DNA of 64,000 nt from Neobacillus endophyticus (GCF_013248975.1 NZ_JABRWH010000001.1:3120001-3184000), one strand, 5' to 3'; positions 1-8,508 are shown, counted from the first letter of the stretch. The notes: generated by a model from the letters alone, not told the origin. A program made the numbers and translations.

Positions 1-20
1 ATCATAAATAAATATATTGA

Positions 21-55
21 TTAGAGCAGGTACAATGTATCTGCTCTAATTGTTT
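21..55 (+). terminator. probable terminator of the gene upstream of the window
   Basis: A 9-bp stem TTAGAGCAG / CTGCTCTAA (21-29 and 41-49) is followed by TTGTTTG. The T-run is weak, so this is a moderate call. It would end transcription entering from the left. Confidence 0.5.
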
Positions 56-113
56 GTATTCATTAAAGAATTGCCGCTTCATGGCTAATGATTATTACTA
101 TACTAATTATAGA

Positions 114-122
114 TGATATAAT
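114..122 (+). promoter_or_regulatory. extended -10 promoter candidate for ylbC
   Basis: TGATATAAT reads as an extended -10 (TG-N-TATAAT), about 35-50 bases before the start of the ylbC reading frame. No good -35 is visible at the usual distance. Confidence 0.4.
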
Positions 123-265
123 AGCTTTATTGTTCATAAAATGTTAGTAAAGACATGAGAGGATGAGCGCCTCTGCGATCACTAGTTCGAATTTTAATAC
201 TTTTTACAGTTGTAATCGTTATTGGATTTTATTCTAATATAAATCAAAAAAGTAAGGATAATGCT

Positions 266-1246
266 GTGATAAAGGAAAATCATGTGACAGAAAAGAAGCC
301 GTTCTGGTCGAAAAATCCTGATATAAAATCCAACCAGAAAACCATCTCAGAGAGACCTAATGAAGGAATTGCCACATTGATTGGCCAGGATGTTACAGCG
401 CTGGAAAAAGAAATGGGAACACCTCAGAGAATAGATGAATCCCTTTATGGTTATCAATGGTACATTTATAATCAAGATTATAAACGTTATTTACAAGTAG
501 GCGTTGAAAATAATGAGGTTGTTACCATTTTTGCCCTTGGTGAAAATCTGGATATTGCTCCATTTGAAATCGGACAGCCAGTTGAAGAAATATTTAATAC
601 ACAATATATTGATACAAATATTAATATCGATTTAAATGGGAATTCCTATCGATTTGAATTAAACGATACCGACTTAAATCTTCGTCCAATTGTACAGCTG
701 GGCGATATTTATGCACAACTATATATAGATAAGTTTACGGGTAATTTATCAAGTGTCCGTTTTTTGAATGCAGAAACATTGGTAAAACTACGGCCATATG
801 AGCTTGTGTATCATGGAAATTTAATTGAACCGCCCGAACCAACGGATGAGTCGTGGAAAATGGTAGAAAAAGGATCAGAGCAGGAAATATTTGACATGAC
901 GAATGCTTTTCGAATTAGAAATAAATTAAAGCCGTTAATATGGGATGAACTCACGGCTGAAACAGCCTATGAGCATAGTAAAGACATGAAGGACAACAAT
1001 GATTTCTCACATACATCCAAGAAATTTGGCAGTCTCACTGACAGATTAAATAAAGCAAAAGTAGTATATCAGGCAGCAGGTGAAAATATAGCAGCAAATT
1101 ATACGGATGGGCCAGCTGCTTTGGAAGGCTGGATCAATAGCAAAAGTCATAGAGATACGATCCTAAATAAGGAATTCACACACCTAGGTGTCGGGGTTTA
1201 TCAAAAGTATTATACACAAAATTTTATTGAAAAAGTGGAACAGTAG
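266..1246 (+). CDS. ylbC: YlbC-like CAP-domain protein
   Basis: Secreted or membrane-anchored CAP/SCP-fold protein. The N-terminal half (about 35-180) matches the CAP-associated domain seen in Bacillus YlbC. The CAP domain covers about 205-315, with AGENIA (271-276) and SHRDTIL (294-300) followed by HLGVGV. The exact biochemical role is not known. The first usable start is GTG 266 with AAGGA at 254-258. However, the same frame stays open back to about 167 and there encodes a hydrophobic stretch (LVRILILFTVVIVIGF) that looks like the expected signal anchor. The real start may therefore be CTG 173 or lost to a one-base change. The gene ends just before the insertion sequence and keeps a copy of its terminator. 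Confidence 0.85.
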   Translation: MIKENHVTEKKPFWSKNPDIKSNQKTISERPNEGIATLIGQDVTALEKEMGTPQRIDESLYGYQWYIYNQDYKRYLQVGVENNEVVTIFALGENLDIAPFEIGQPVEEIFNTQYIDTNINIDLNGNSYRFELNDTDLNLRPIVQLGDIYAQLYIDKFTGNLSSVRFLNAETLVKLRPYELVYHGNLIEPPEPTDESWKMVEKGSEQEIFDMTNAFRIRNKLKPLIWDELTAETAYEHSKDMKDNNDFSHTSKKFGSLTDRLNKAKVVYQAAGENIAANYTDGPAALEGWINSKSHRDTILNKEFTHLGVGVYQKYYTQNFIEKVEQ

Positions 1247-1295
1247 AAAGAAAGAAGCTGCATCAATAGCCCGATAAGTTTCCTGCAATGTAAAG

Positions 1296-1317
1296 AAGGT
1301 GACAAATATGTCACCTT
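1296..1317. repeat. left copy of 22-bp direct repeat (terminator palindrome) flanking the IS
   Basis: Stem AAGGTGACA / TGTCACCTT around a 4-base AATA loop. An identical 22-bp copy lies at 3079-3100 on the other side of the insertion sequence. This is read as a target-site duplication of the ylbC terminator. Only the right copy keeps the full T-run. Confidence 0.8.
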
Positions 1318-1319
1318 TC

Positions 1320-1371
1320 AGACTGTCGACAAATCCGAAGGATTTCGGGTTTAAAATCGACAGTCTTTTTT
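1320..1371 (+). terminator. strong hairpin terminator at the left IS end
   Basis: Arms AGACTGTCGA (1320-1329) and TCGACAGTCT (1357-1366) enclose a second small hairpin (CCGAA / TTCGG), followed by TTTTTT. It overlaps the left terminal repeat and should stop outside transcription from reading into the transposase. Confidence 0.7.
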
Positions 1372-1391
1372 GTTTGGCCATATTAAACTTG

Positions 1392-1530
1392 TCTGTTGAT
1401 TTCCGTTCCAGGCGGCTTCGCTTTCCGCGGGCGGTTCGGGGAGCCTCCTCTGCGCTTTCAGCGCCTGCGGGGTCTCCCCTGTCCCGTACTCCCGCAGGAG
1501 TCTTCGCCGCCTTCCACTCCAATCAACAGA
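1392..1530. repeat. GC-rich palindromic dispersed element (MITE-like)
   Basis: A 139-bp block, much richer in G+C than its surroundings, bounded by a perfect 10-bp inverted repeat TCTGTTGATT (1392-1401) / AATCAACAGA (1521-1530). Inside are further complementary segments such as CTCCTGCGGG against its near complement. I recognise this kind of block as a repeat scattered through many Bacillaceae genomes. No coding potential is convincing. It sits between the IS left end and the transposase promoter. Confidence 0.65.
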
Positions 1531-1606
1531 GTGTAAAAATCAATAATGTACATTAACACAGCCTTTTGTATAATTTATTTACAGAGAATTAATAGAGGTG
1601 GATGGA

Positions 1607-2968
1607 ATGCTTTCGAAAAATACACAGATAAATCGTGACCAAATTGAAATGATTGCCTTAGATCAACTTGTACCTGCTGATCACTTGGTTCGCAAAATAG
1701 AAGCCGCAGTAGATTTTTCATTTATCTATTCATTGGTTGAAGATTTGTACTCAACTAAGCGCGGACGTTCAAGTATTGACCCTGTTGTATTAATTAAGAT
1801 GGCTTTCATTCAATATACCTTCGGTATCCGTTCGATGCGTCAAACGATAAAGGAAATTGAAACAAATATGGCGTATCGCTGGTTTTTAGGATTTGGTTTT
1901 TATGATAAAGTACCCCACTTTTCAACTTTTGGTAAAAACTACGAACGTCGTTTTAAGGATACAGACTTATTTGAACAAATTTTCTACCGTATTTTAAAAG
2001 AGGCAGCAGATAAAAAGTTAGTTAGTTCGGAACATGTATTCATTGATTCAACTCACGTTAAAGCAAGTGCAAATAAACGCAAATTCGAAAAGAAAGTAGT
2101 TCGGAAAGAATCAAAAGCTTATGAAGCACGTCTTCAAGCAGAAATTAATAGTGATCGTGAAGAACATGGGAAAAAGCCCATCCCACCAGATAAATATGAA
2201 AAAGAAGAAAACAAAGAAATAAAAGAAAGTACAACAGATTCGGAGAGTGGTTACTATGTAAAAGACGAAAGGACAAAGCAATTTGCTTATTCATTTCATG
2301 CAGCCGCAGATAGAAATGGTTTTGTCCTGGGGACTATTGTAACTCCAGGTAACGTTCATGATAGTACAATGTTAGAGCCTCTAGTTGAAAAGGTCATTGA
2401 AAAATGTGGGAAACCTAATGCTGTAGCTGCTGATGCCGGATATAAAACACCTGCTATTGCTCAATATTTAATTGAAAATGAAATTCGCCCTGCTTTACCC
2501 TATACACGACCACGTACAAAGGAGGGATATTTGAAAAAGCACGATTATGTCTATGATGAGCACTTTGATTGTTACATATGTCCGGAAGGACAAGTTCTGG
2601 ATTATAGAACGACTACTAAGGAAGGTTATCGACAGTACATCTCTAATCCTGTTATATGTAAGGATTGCCCACTTCTAGCACAATGTACACAAAGTCAAAA
2701 TCATCAAAAGCTCATTCAACGACATATCTGGGAACCATATCTTGAAGAGGCTGAACATCTTCGTCATACAGAAGAGAATAAAATAATATATGCACGTCGT
2801 AAAGAAACAATTGAACGTGTATTCGCGGATGCGAAAGAAAAGCATGGTATGCGATGGACAACCTTAAGAGGTCTTAAAAAATTGTCCATGCAGGCGATGC
2901 TTACTTTTGCTGCTATGAATTTAAAGAAGTTGGCTACATGGACTTGGAAAAGTCCAGAAATGGCATAA
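1607..2968 (+). CDS. IS1182-family transposase
   Basis: DDE-type transposase of 453 residues that moves the surrounding element. The N-terminal DUF772-type region (about 12-110) is followed by the catalytic core. The likely catalytic residues are Asp147 in FIDSTHVKAS, Asp276 in VAADAGYKT and Glu403 in RKETIERVFADAKEKHG. A Cys cluster (C322, C325, C351, C354, C360) looks like the metal-binding insertion common in this family. ATG 1607 is chosen because AGAGGTGG at 1594-1601 lies five bases before it; a GTG nine bases upstream lies inside that site. The frame is intact, so the element may be active. Confidence 0.92.
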   Translation: MLSKNTQINRDQIEMIALDQLVPADHLVRKIEAAVDFSFIYSLVEDLYSTKRGRSSIDPVVLIKMAFIQYTFGIRSMRQTIKEIETNMAYRWFLGFGFYDKVPHFSTFGKNYERRFKDTDLFEQIFYRILKEAADKKLVSSEHVFIDSTHVKASANKRKFEKKVVRKESKAYEARLQAEINSDREEHGKKPIPPDKYEKEENKEIKESTTDSESGYYVKDERTKQFAYSFHAAADRNGFVLGTIVTPGNVHDSTMLEPLVEKVIEKCGKPNAVAADAGYKTPAIAQYLIENEIRPALPYTRPRTKEGYLKKHDYVYDEHFDCYICPEGQVLDYRTTTKEGYRQYISNPVICKDCPLLAQCTQSQNHQKLIQRHIWEPYLEEAEHLRHTEENKIIYARRKETIERVFADAKEKHGMRWTTLRGLKKLSMQAMLTFAAMNLKKLATWTWKSPEMA

Positions 2969-2971
2969 AAA

Positions 2972-2990
2972 TAGACCCCGCCGGGGTCTA
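2972..2990 (+). terminator. hairpin after the transposase gene
   Basis: Perfect 8-bp stem TAGACCCC / GGGGTCTA with a GCC loop, three bases after the transposase stop. It lacks a clear T-run. Confidence 0.5.
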
Positions 2991-3078
2991 CCTTAAGAAA
3001 AATCAAACAGAAAAATCCCAATTTTAGAAAAGGGCGCCAGAATCGGAACTTTTGAAATGCCTTTTGTCTACAATCTGG

Positions 3079-3104
3079 AAGGTGACAAATATGTCACCTT
3101 TTTT
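3079..3104. terminator. bidirectional terminator, right copy of the duplicated palindrome
   Basis: Same 22-bp palindrome as at 1296-1317, here followed by TTTT so that the T-run is complete. It lies exactly between the IS and the end of the convergent gene, and was presumably the shared terminator of that gene and ylbC before the insertion. Confidence 0.75.
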
Positions 3105-3479
3105 CTAATTCTGATCCCTATCGGATGGTTCGATTTCATAGTCACTGAAGTTAAATATGTTGCCCTTCCAAGTTCCATAAATATGAATATTTTCACCTGA
3201 ATGAAATGAATTCTTTTCCATATTTTTTGTAATAGGAGTTGTCTTTTGGGCCGTTATCATTTTAGTGCTTGTTTGTAAATGGAGTGTTTGGATAAATAGG
3301 TGGCGGTGATAATAAAAACGCTGTCTTTCTTCTGTAATGCTTTTAATAATCCCGGTCACAAAGGCCTCCTTGGGAACATTACCAGCCTCCATCCATTTCC
3401 TGTCATATTCCTTCATTTCTTTTTTTGTAAGCCAGTAAAAATAAAAACAAATGATTGGGATTACAATGGCCGTAACCAC
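3105..3479 (-). CDS. small membrane-anchored protein of unknown function
   Basis: 124 residues. I do not recognise the family. Residues 1-17 form a hydrophobic segment (VTAIVIPIICFYFYWL), followed by a charged region and a soluble C-terminal half rich in Thr, His and aromatic residues. GTG 3479 is supported by AAGGAGG at 3488-3494, eight bases upstream. The gene starts about 17 bases after the stop of the thioesterase gene upstream, so the two probably form one minus-strand unit. The third codon positions look like those of neighbouring genes, so it seems real. Confidence 0.7.
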   Translation of the reverse strand: MVTAIVIPIICFYFYWLTKKEMKEYDRKWMEAGNVPKEAFVTGIIKSITEERQRFYYHRHLFIQTLHLQTSTKMITAQKTTPITKNMEKNSFHSGENIHIYGTWKGNIFNFSDYEIEPSDRDQN

Positions 3480-3496
3480 TGCTGTGTCCTCCTTAC

Positions 3497-3979
3497 CTAT
3501 ATTTCAATGATAAAAAACGTTGCTGTTGCATAGGCGATTTTTCTTCCGTCACTTCGATAGGCTTCTCCAGCTACCACAATTGTTTTTGTCCCTTTATGAA
3601 TGATTTCTGCCCTGCAGCGAATGGCATCTCCAATCCCAGGGGCAATGTAATGAATATTTAACTGATTGGTGACAGCTCCAAATCCTTCAGGAAGGTGGAA
3701 ATGGGCAATGGAACCCATCGCAGTATCCAATAGGGTGGCTGTGATTCCTCCGTGGATAATTTGTAGATCATTATGTAGAACTGGATGAAGCGGGACGGTA
3801 ATTTCACAGGAGTCTTCGTCTATTTTTCTCTCCATATGAAGCAGCGGGCCAATAAAAGTATTCTTGTTTTGATCAATTTTTTCGTGAACACCTTCCAAAA
3901 GAAATTTAAGAGCACTTAGGTCTGCTTCTGAACCATTTTCCATGCAAGCTTCTAATAACTGTCTTAATTTATCTTTCAT
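3497..3979 (-). CDS. PaaI-type hotdog-fold thioesterase
   Basis: 160-residue hotdog-fold acyl-CoA thioesterase of the PaaI/YdiI type. The signature is H-N-D-L-Q-I-I-H-G-G (about residues 72-81), followed by TLLDTAMG, which carries the catalytic Asp/Glu-type position, and then the central helix. The usual substrates are acyl- or aryl-CoA; the true one here is unknown. ATG 3979 follows AGAGGT at seven bases and gives a normal family length; an upstream in-frame start would add six residues without a better site. It is transcribed away from ylbD. Confidence 0.85.
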   Translation of the reverse strand: MKDKLRQLLEACMENGSEADLSALKFLLEGVHEKIDQNKNTFIGPLLHMERKIDEDSCEITVPLHPVLHNDLQIIHGGITATLLDTAMGSIAHFHLPEGFGAVTNQLNIHYIAPGIGDAIRCRAEIIHKGTKTIVVAGEAYRSDGRKIAYATATFFIIEI

Positions 3980-4126
3980 GCCATTTACCTCTTTCATTCA
4001 TTTCTTATGCCATCTTACCACTATATTTGTATTTTTAAAATAATTTCTCAGTGGTAACGAAGATTCACCAATCTTCATTCCTTTCATATTGTATTAATGG
4101 GATGAAAATGGGCAGAGGTGAGAAAC

Positions 4127-4534
4127 ATGACGGAAAAAAAATTGCACCCATCCATACAAAAATTTAAAGAGTTTGTAAAGAATAATCCAAACTTAATTCA
4201 AGAGGTAAGAAAAGGGAAGTCGACTTGGCAGGAATTATATGAAGATTGGTATTTATTAGGGGAAGAAGATCAGCGGTGGGAACGGCTTGGTGAAGAAACA
4301 GAGACAGAATCCTCCCCCAAACAAACAGAGTCAAAAGGGGATTTTATGTCAAATATGATGGGGATGTTTAAAAAAATGGATCAAAACCAGATTCAGTCCC
4401 ATTTAAACAATTTAAGCCAGGCAATTGGTGCGATCCAAGGTCTGCTTTCTCAATTCCAGGGACCTAAATCGACCAATGGTCCTGTAAACCCGCCTGAAGG
4501 GCCAAGAAATCCATTTTCTTTCAGAAAGGATTAA
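4127..4534 (+). CDS. ylbD: YlbD-like spore coat protein
   Basis: 135 residues, matching the YlbD-like family (spore coat-associated in B. subtilis). It has a conserved N-terminal block HPSIQKFKEFVKNNPNLI, a WQELYEDWYLLGEED motif, and a variable, Gln/Asn/Pro-rich C-terminal tail. No signal peptide or membrane segment is present, consistent with assembly from the mother-cell cytosol. ATG 4127 has GAGGTGA at five bases; a GTG nine bases upstream overlaps that site. It is followed 16 bases later by ylbE, with which it forms a pair. Confidence 0.85.
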   Translation: MTEKKLHPSIQKFKEFVKNNPNLIQEVRKGKSTWQELYEDWYLLGEEDQRWERLGEETETESSPKQTESKGDFMSNMMGMFKKMDQNQIQSHLNNLSQAIGAIQGLLSQFQGPKSTNGPVNPPEGPRNPFSFRKD

Positions 4535-4550
4535 GTAAGGGGGGCTTTAA

Positions 4551-4793
4551 ATGAGAAAGGAAATATTAGAGTATATGGAACGTCAAAGGGATTTGAAACA
4601 ATTTGTTCGTGAACAACCTCAGTGGTATCGAAAATTATCACGAAATCCCTTTGATCTACAGGCATTAGAAATTGCATCACTACACTATTATAAAAAAACA
4701 ATCCCTCATCAAGTGGAAAAGTTTTCAAATGGCGTTCAGATGGCATCAATGATGTATTCCATGTTTCAAGCCATGAAATCACAAAATGAATGA
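4551..4793 (+). CDS. ylbE: YlbE-like protein
   Basis: 80-residue YlbE-family protein of unknown function. The family core is visible: EYMERQRDLKQFVREQP, WYRKLSRNP and a conserved HYYKKTIPH-type segment, followed by an amphipathic Met-rich end (MASMMYSMFQAM). It is strongly preceded by AGGGGGG eight bases before ATG. It lies directly downstream of ylbD and is closed by its own terminator, so a two-gene ylbDE transcript is likely. Confidence 0.85.
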   Translation: MRKEILEYMERQRDLKQFVREQPQWYRKLSRNPFDLQALEIASLHYYKKTIPHQVEKFSNGVQMASMMYSMFQAMKSQNE

Positions 4794-4825
4794 AGGGCGC
4801 ACTCCGATGGAGAGGCCCTTTTTAT
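4793..4825 (+). terminator. ylbE terminator
   Basis: Outer stem AAGGGC / GCCCTT with inner CTCC / GGAG, followed by TTTTTA. Confidence 0.8.
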
Positions 4826-4953
4826 TATGCAATAACGGAAGTAGTAAATTGAATTAAATTCAAAAGGTTTAATAGTAATTATTCCTAATTAAACGGTAAA
4901 TTTCGCTTTCCACCCTCTTTCATGTTAAAATGGCTGTGGAGGTGGGCGAAGAA

Positions 4954-5391
4954 ATGCTAGCCACGCTAGAAAGAATAGCACTATTAGAACAGGCCGAAAG
5001 TTTGGCTAAAATGGTACTGGAGTCTGACATTGCTGAACAATACAGAATTTCTTTATATAAGATGAAAAATAGTAAGGAAAGCCAACAGAAGATTGAGCGT
5101 TTTTCTCGAATGAAAGAACTTTATGAGGAAGTTCAAAGGTTTGGCCAATACCATCCTGATTATAAAAAAGTAATGAAACAAGTACGTGAATATAAGCGTG
5201 AAATGGATTTAGATCCGTATATAGCAGATTTCAAGTTGGCGGAAAATGATTTGCAAACTCTATTAGATGAAATCAGCGTATTAATTGTCGGAGCCGTTTC
5301 CCATAATATAAAAGTACCTACAGGAAATCCGTTTTTTGACACAGGTCATGGCAGCGGTTGTGGCAGCGGTGGAAGCTGCGGGTGTGGATAA
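4954..5391 (+). CDS. ricF: RicF (YlbF), subunit of the RNase Y-regulating Ric complex
   Basis: 145-residue YlbF/YmcA-family protein. With RicA and RicT it forms a complex that carries Fe-S clusters and directs RNase Y-dependent mRNA maturation, affecting sporulation, competence and biofilm formation. The sequence is helical and charged through residue 115, then has the conserved KVPTGNPFFDTG segment and a Gly/Cys tail (GCGSGGSCGCG) whose cysteines are the known cluster ligands of RicF. ATG 4954 follows GGAGGTGG at eight bases; the ATG at 4930 would place that site inside the gene. Confidence 0.93.
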   Translation: MLATLERIALLEQAESLAKMVLESDIAEQYRISLYKMKNSKESQQKIERFSRMKELYEEVQRFGQYHPDYKKVMKQVREYKREMDLDPYIADFKLAENDLQTLLDEISVLIVGAVSHNIKVPTGNPFFDTGHGSGCGSGGSCGCG

Positions 5392-5395
5392 ATCT

Positions 5396-5419
5396 TCAGC
5401 CCTTCGCGGGCTGATTTTT
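5396..5419 (+). terminator. ricF terminator
   Basis: Stem TCAGCCC / GGGCTGA with a TTCGC loop, followed by TTTTTA. Confidence 0.85.
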
Positions 5420-5494
5420 AATATGGAATTGGTAAAAAGTATTTTGTTATGCTAGACTTATTGTAAATGATGGATAAGTTGAAGGGGAAAATAT

Positions 5495-5770
5495 ATGTTT
5501 GTTCAAAGACAGGGTATCGTTATTTGGCTTTATTCATTGAAACAAGCAAAAATGTTAAGGCGTTTTGGAAATGTCCATTTTGTTTCGAAAAAGCTTAAAT
5601 ATGTTGTTCTTTACTGCAACCAAGACGATGTTGAGGAAATTATGGAAAAGCTGAACTCCTATTCTTTTGTAAAAAAAGTCGAACCTTCTTATAAGCCTTT
5701 CTTGAAAATGGAATATGAAAACTCAACACCCGATAAAGCGAAAGAATATGATTATAAAATGGGAATTTAA
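5495..5770 (+). CDS. ylbG: YlbG family protein (DUF2129)
   Basis: 91-residue cytosolic protein of the YlbG family, found next to ylbF and rsmD in most Bacillaceae; no biochemical function is established. It has an N-terminal ferredoxin-like pattern of strands ([35 protein letters not shown]), given here only as its main landmarks: RRFGN and [13 protein letters not shown] 5495 is preceded by AGGGGA. It has its own terminator and is not part of the rsmD transcript. Confidence 0.87.
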   Translation: MFVQRQGIVIWLYSLKQAKMLRRFGNVHFVSKKLKYVVLYCNQDDVEEIMEKLNSYSFVKKVEPSYKPFLKMEYENSTPDKAKEYDYKMGI

Positions 5771-5800
5771 TGGTGAGGCAAGTCCTCGCCATTTATTTTT
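5770..5800 (+). terminator. ylbG terminator
   Basis: Stem ATGGTGAGG / CCTCGCCAT (one G-T pair), followed by TTATTTTTATTT. Confidence 0.75.
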
Positions 5801-5817
5801 ATTTCTTAAATGAAAAA

Positions 5818-5845
5818 AACCCTGCAGATATAATCTGCAGGGTCC
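5818..5845. terminator. perfect palindrome ahead of the rsmD leader
   Basis: ACCCTGCAGAT / ATCTGCAGGGT around a TA loop, preceded by an A-run and followed by CCTTCT. It is symmetrical, so it could end transcription from either side. Alternatively it could form the first stem of the rsmD leader RNA. Confidence 0.5.
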
Positions 5846-5857
5846 TTCTACATCCCT

Positions 5858-5965
5858 TTTATAGGATAGAAGGCAAAGGGAGAGGAGAAACCGGAGGAAG
5901 AACTTATGGGGAAACGTAAGTCTTCTCCGCGGTTGGCAACAACATCCTCGAATTGATGTTGTTAC
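5858..5965 (+). promoter_or_regulatory. ylbH (rsmD) leader RNA candidate
   Basis: Structured, purine-rich, apparently non-coding stretch upstream of rsmD. Visible elements are a long bulged hairpin (5893-5906 with 5917-5928; GGAG, AAGA and CTTA segments pairing with TAAG, TCTT and CTCC) and a second perfect 9-bp hairpin AACAACATC / GATGTTGTT (5938-5946, 5955-5963). Its position and type match the cis-regulatory 'ylbH leader' motif described for Bacillus; I assign it from memory of that motif. Its function is unknown. Confidence 0.6.
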
Positions 5966-6147
5966 TTTCATTATCTCCATTACATGAAAGCTTATACCTA
6001 TTTTTATAAAATTTCATTTGTCTGCCTGGATACTGGGGAGTCTAATGATTGAAAATGACATTTTTCACTTTGGATTTGTCTACTTTTTGTCGTTTATGAT
6101 AGGATATTATCAAGAAATTGGATTTTTTATAATGTGGTGATCGATTT

Positions 6148-7230
<1,083 letters not shown>

Positions 7231-7241
<11 letters not shown>

Positions 7242-8448
7242 GTTCCTTTAATTGAAATAATAAAAGAAAGACATAGACAACGAGTGATAGAATGGTAATG
7301 AGTGGACCCATTTGGATCAATTTTTGAAAAAAGTGATCGGAATTTCTGTTAACCAGTAAACTGACTGGAAAGACATTTGAATACTGATCTTTTGTGCTGA
7401 ACCGGACATACATGGGTACCCAAAAAACAACGGTAAACAGGCTTGCAAATAAACCTTGGAAAATCCTCGCAATAAAAAAGGGCTTAAAGCGGATATCTGT
7501 TTGGGCCAAAATACTTGCGGCTTGCGCCTGAATACTAAAACCACCAAATGCCAGGATAAAGCTTGTCACGATTGCTTTTTCTAATAAGGCGGCATGTTGT
7601 ATAGCGCTCGTCAACTGGCTGCCTAAAGTCATTTCAAATAGTCCTGAAATAAAAGGAACGGATAATGCCCCCGATAACCCTATTGAAGAAAAGAACACTT
7701 TAACTGCCTTTGCCAGTATGGCTGTTATATGTAAGTGATAAAGCAGTTTATTTAAAACAGAAAATAAAATAATAAATCCTCCAACCATTAATAATGTTTG
7801 AATGGATGAATTAACAGCGTCTCCAAGAAGCCTTCCAATTGGACGGCTGTCTTGAATTCTTGTTTGGTGTAAGGCGGATAAGGCTTCGCGCAACTTGGAT
7901 AACCCACCTTTTGGAGTTGTTCCATAAGGAGACTCTTTACCGTGAAAGCGCATCACAAATCCGACGCATATATTTCCTAAATAATGGGCAGCAGCCAGAA
8001 CTAAGCCTAATTGGGGATTATCGAAAAAACCTACAGCAACTGCACCGAAAATGAATAAGGGGTTAGAGGAGCTTGTAAAGGAAACAAGTCTTTCTGCTTC
8101 AATTCGTGTTAAATGTCCTTCCTGACGCATTCTTGCAGTAAATTTTGCTCCTGCGGGATTTCCGGAGGCGAGTCCCATTGCCCAAACAAAGCCGCCGACA
8201 CCGGGTACTTTAAACAGCGGTCTCATAAGCGGCTCCAGCATCACACCGATAAATTTAACGACCCCAAATCCAATTAACATTTCTGATACGATAAAGAAGG
8301 GCAGTAACGAAGGGAAGACAATTCCCCACCATATATTAAGTCCGCGTTTTGATGCTTCCAATGATTCTTGAGGGAAAGATATAAGAGATATGGCAAATAA
8401 TGAAACGGAAACGGATAATAGGATCGTTTTCAGTTTCGAACGAAACAA
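7231..8448 (-). CDS. ylbJ: sporulation integral membrane protein YlbJ
   Basis: 405-residue polytopic membrane protein of the YlbJ family, which carries nucleoside-recognition 'Gate' domains and is needed for normal spores in B. subtilis under sigma-E. About eight to nine hydrophobic segments are visible. The conserved WWGIVFPSLLPFFI, GNPAGAKFTARMR and SSNPLFIFGAVAVG blocks lie in the first 160 residues. The start is TTG 8448, which follows AAGGAGG at about six bases; an upstream ATG would place that site inside the gene. It is transcribed divergently from ylbK. Confidence 0.92.
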
Positions 8449-8470
8449 TACAAAGCCTCCTTCCCTGAGC

Positions 8471-8508
8471 AACATTCAACATACTGTCCAATCATTAGGT
8501 TGAATGTT
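8471..8508. repeat. 10-bp inverted repeat upstream of ylbJ
   Basis: AACATTCAAC (8471-8480) and GTTGAATGTT (8499-8508), separated by 18 bases, just upstream of the ylbJ ribosome-binding site. It may be an operator or a leader hairpin of the ylbJ transcript. No protein can be assigned. Confidence 0.45.

Larger units (their letters stand above)
1318..3078 (+). mobile_element. IS1182-family insertion sequence
   Basis: About 1.76 kb. The ends carry a 15-bp imperfect inverted repeat (1319-1333 against the reverse complement of 3063-3077, 13 of 15 matching, CAGAYTGTMGACAAA). It holds one intact transposase gene and is bounded by identical 22-bp direct repeats. The left arm before the gene is unusually long (about 290 bases). 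It contains a terminator hairpin and a separate GC-rich palindromic element. Exact end bases are uncertain by one (T1318 / G3078). Confidence 0.8.

Noticed and set aside
1184..1556. Open frames of about 85-112 codons on both strands across the left IS arm
   Set aside because: They run through a palindromic GC-rich repeat and a terminator, have no ribosome-binding sites, and are Arg/Ala/Ser-rich as expected from repeat DNA.
5723..5980. Minus-strand frame of 85 codons across the rsmD leader
   Set aside because: It overlaps two terminators and the structured leader and has no family resemblance; the hairpins explain the sequence better.
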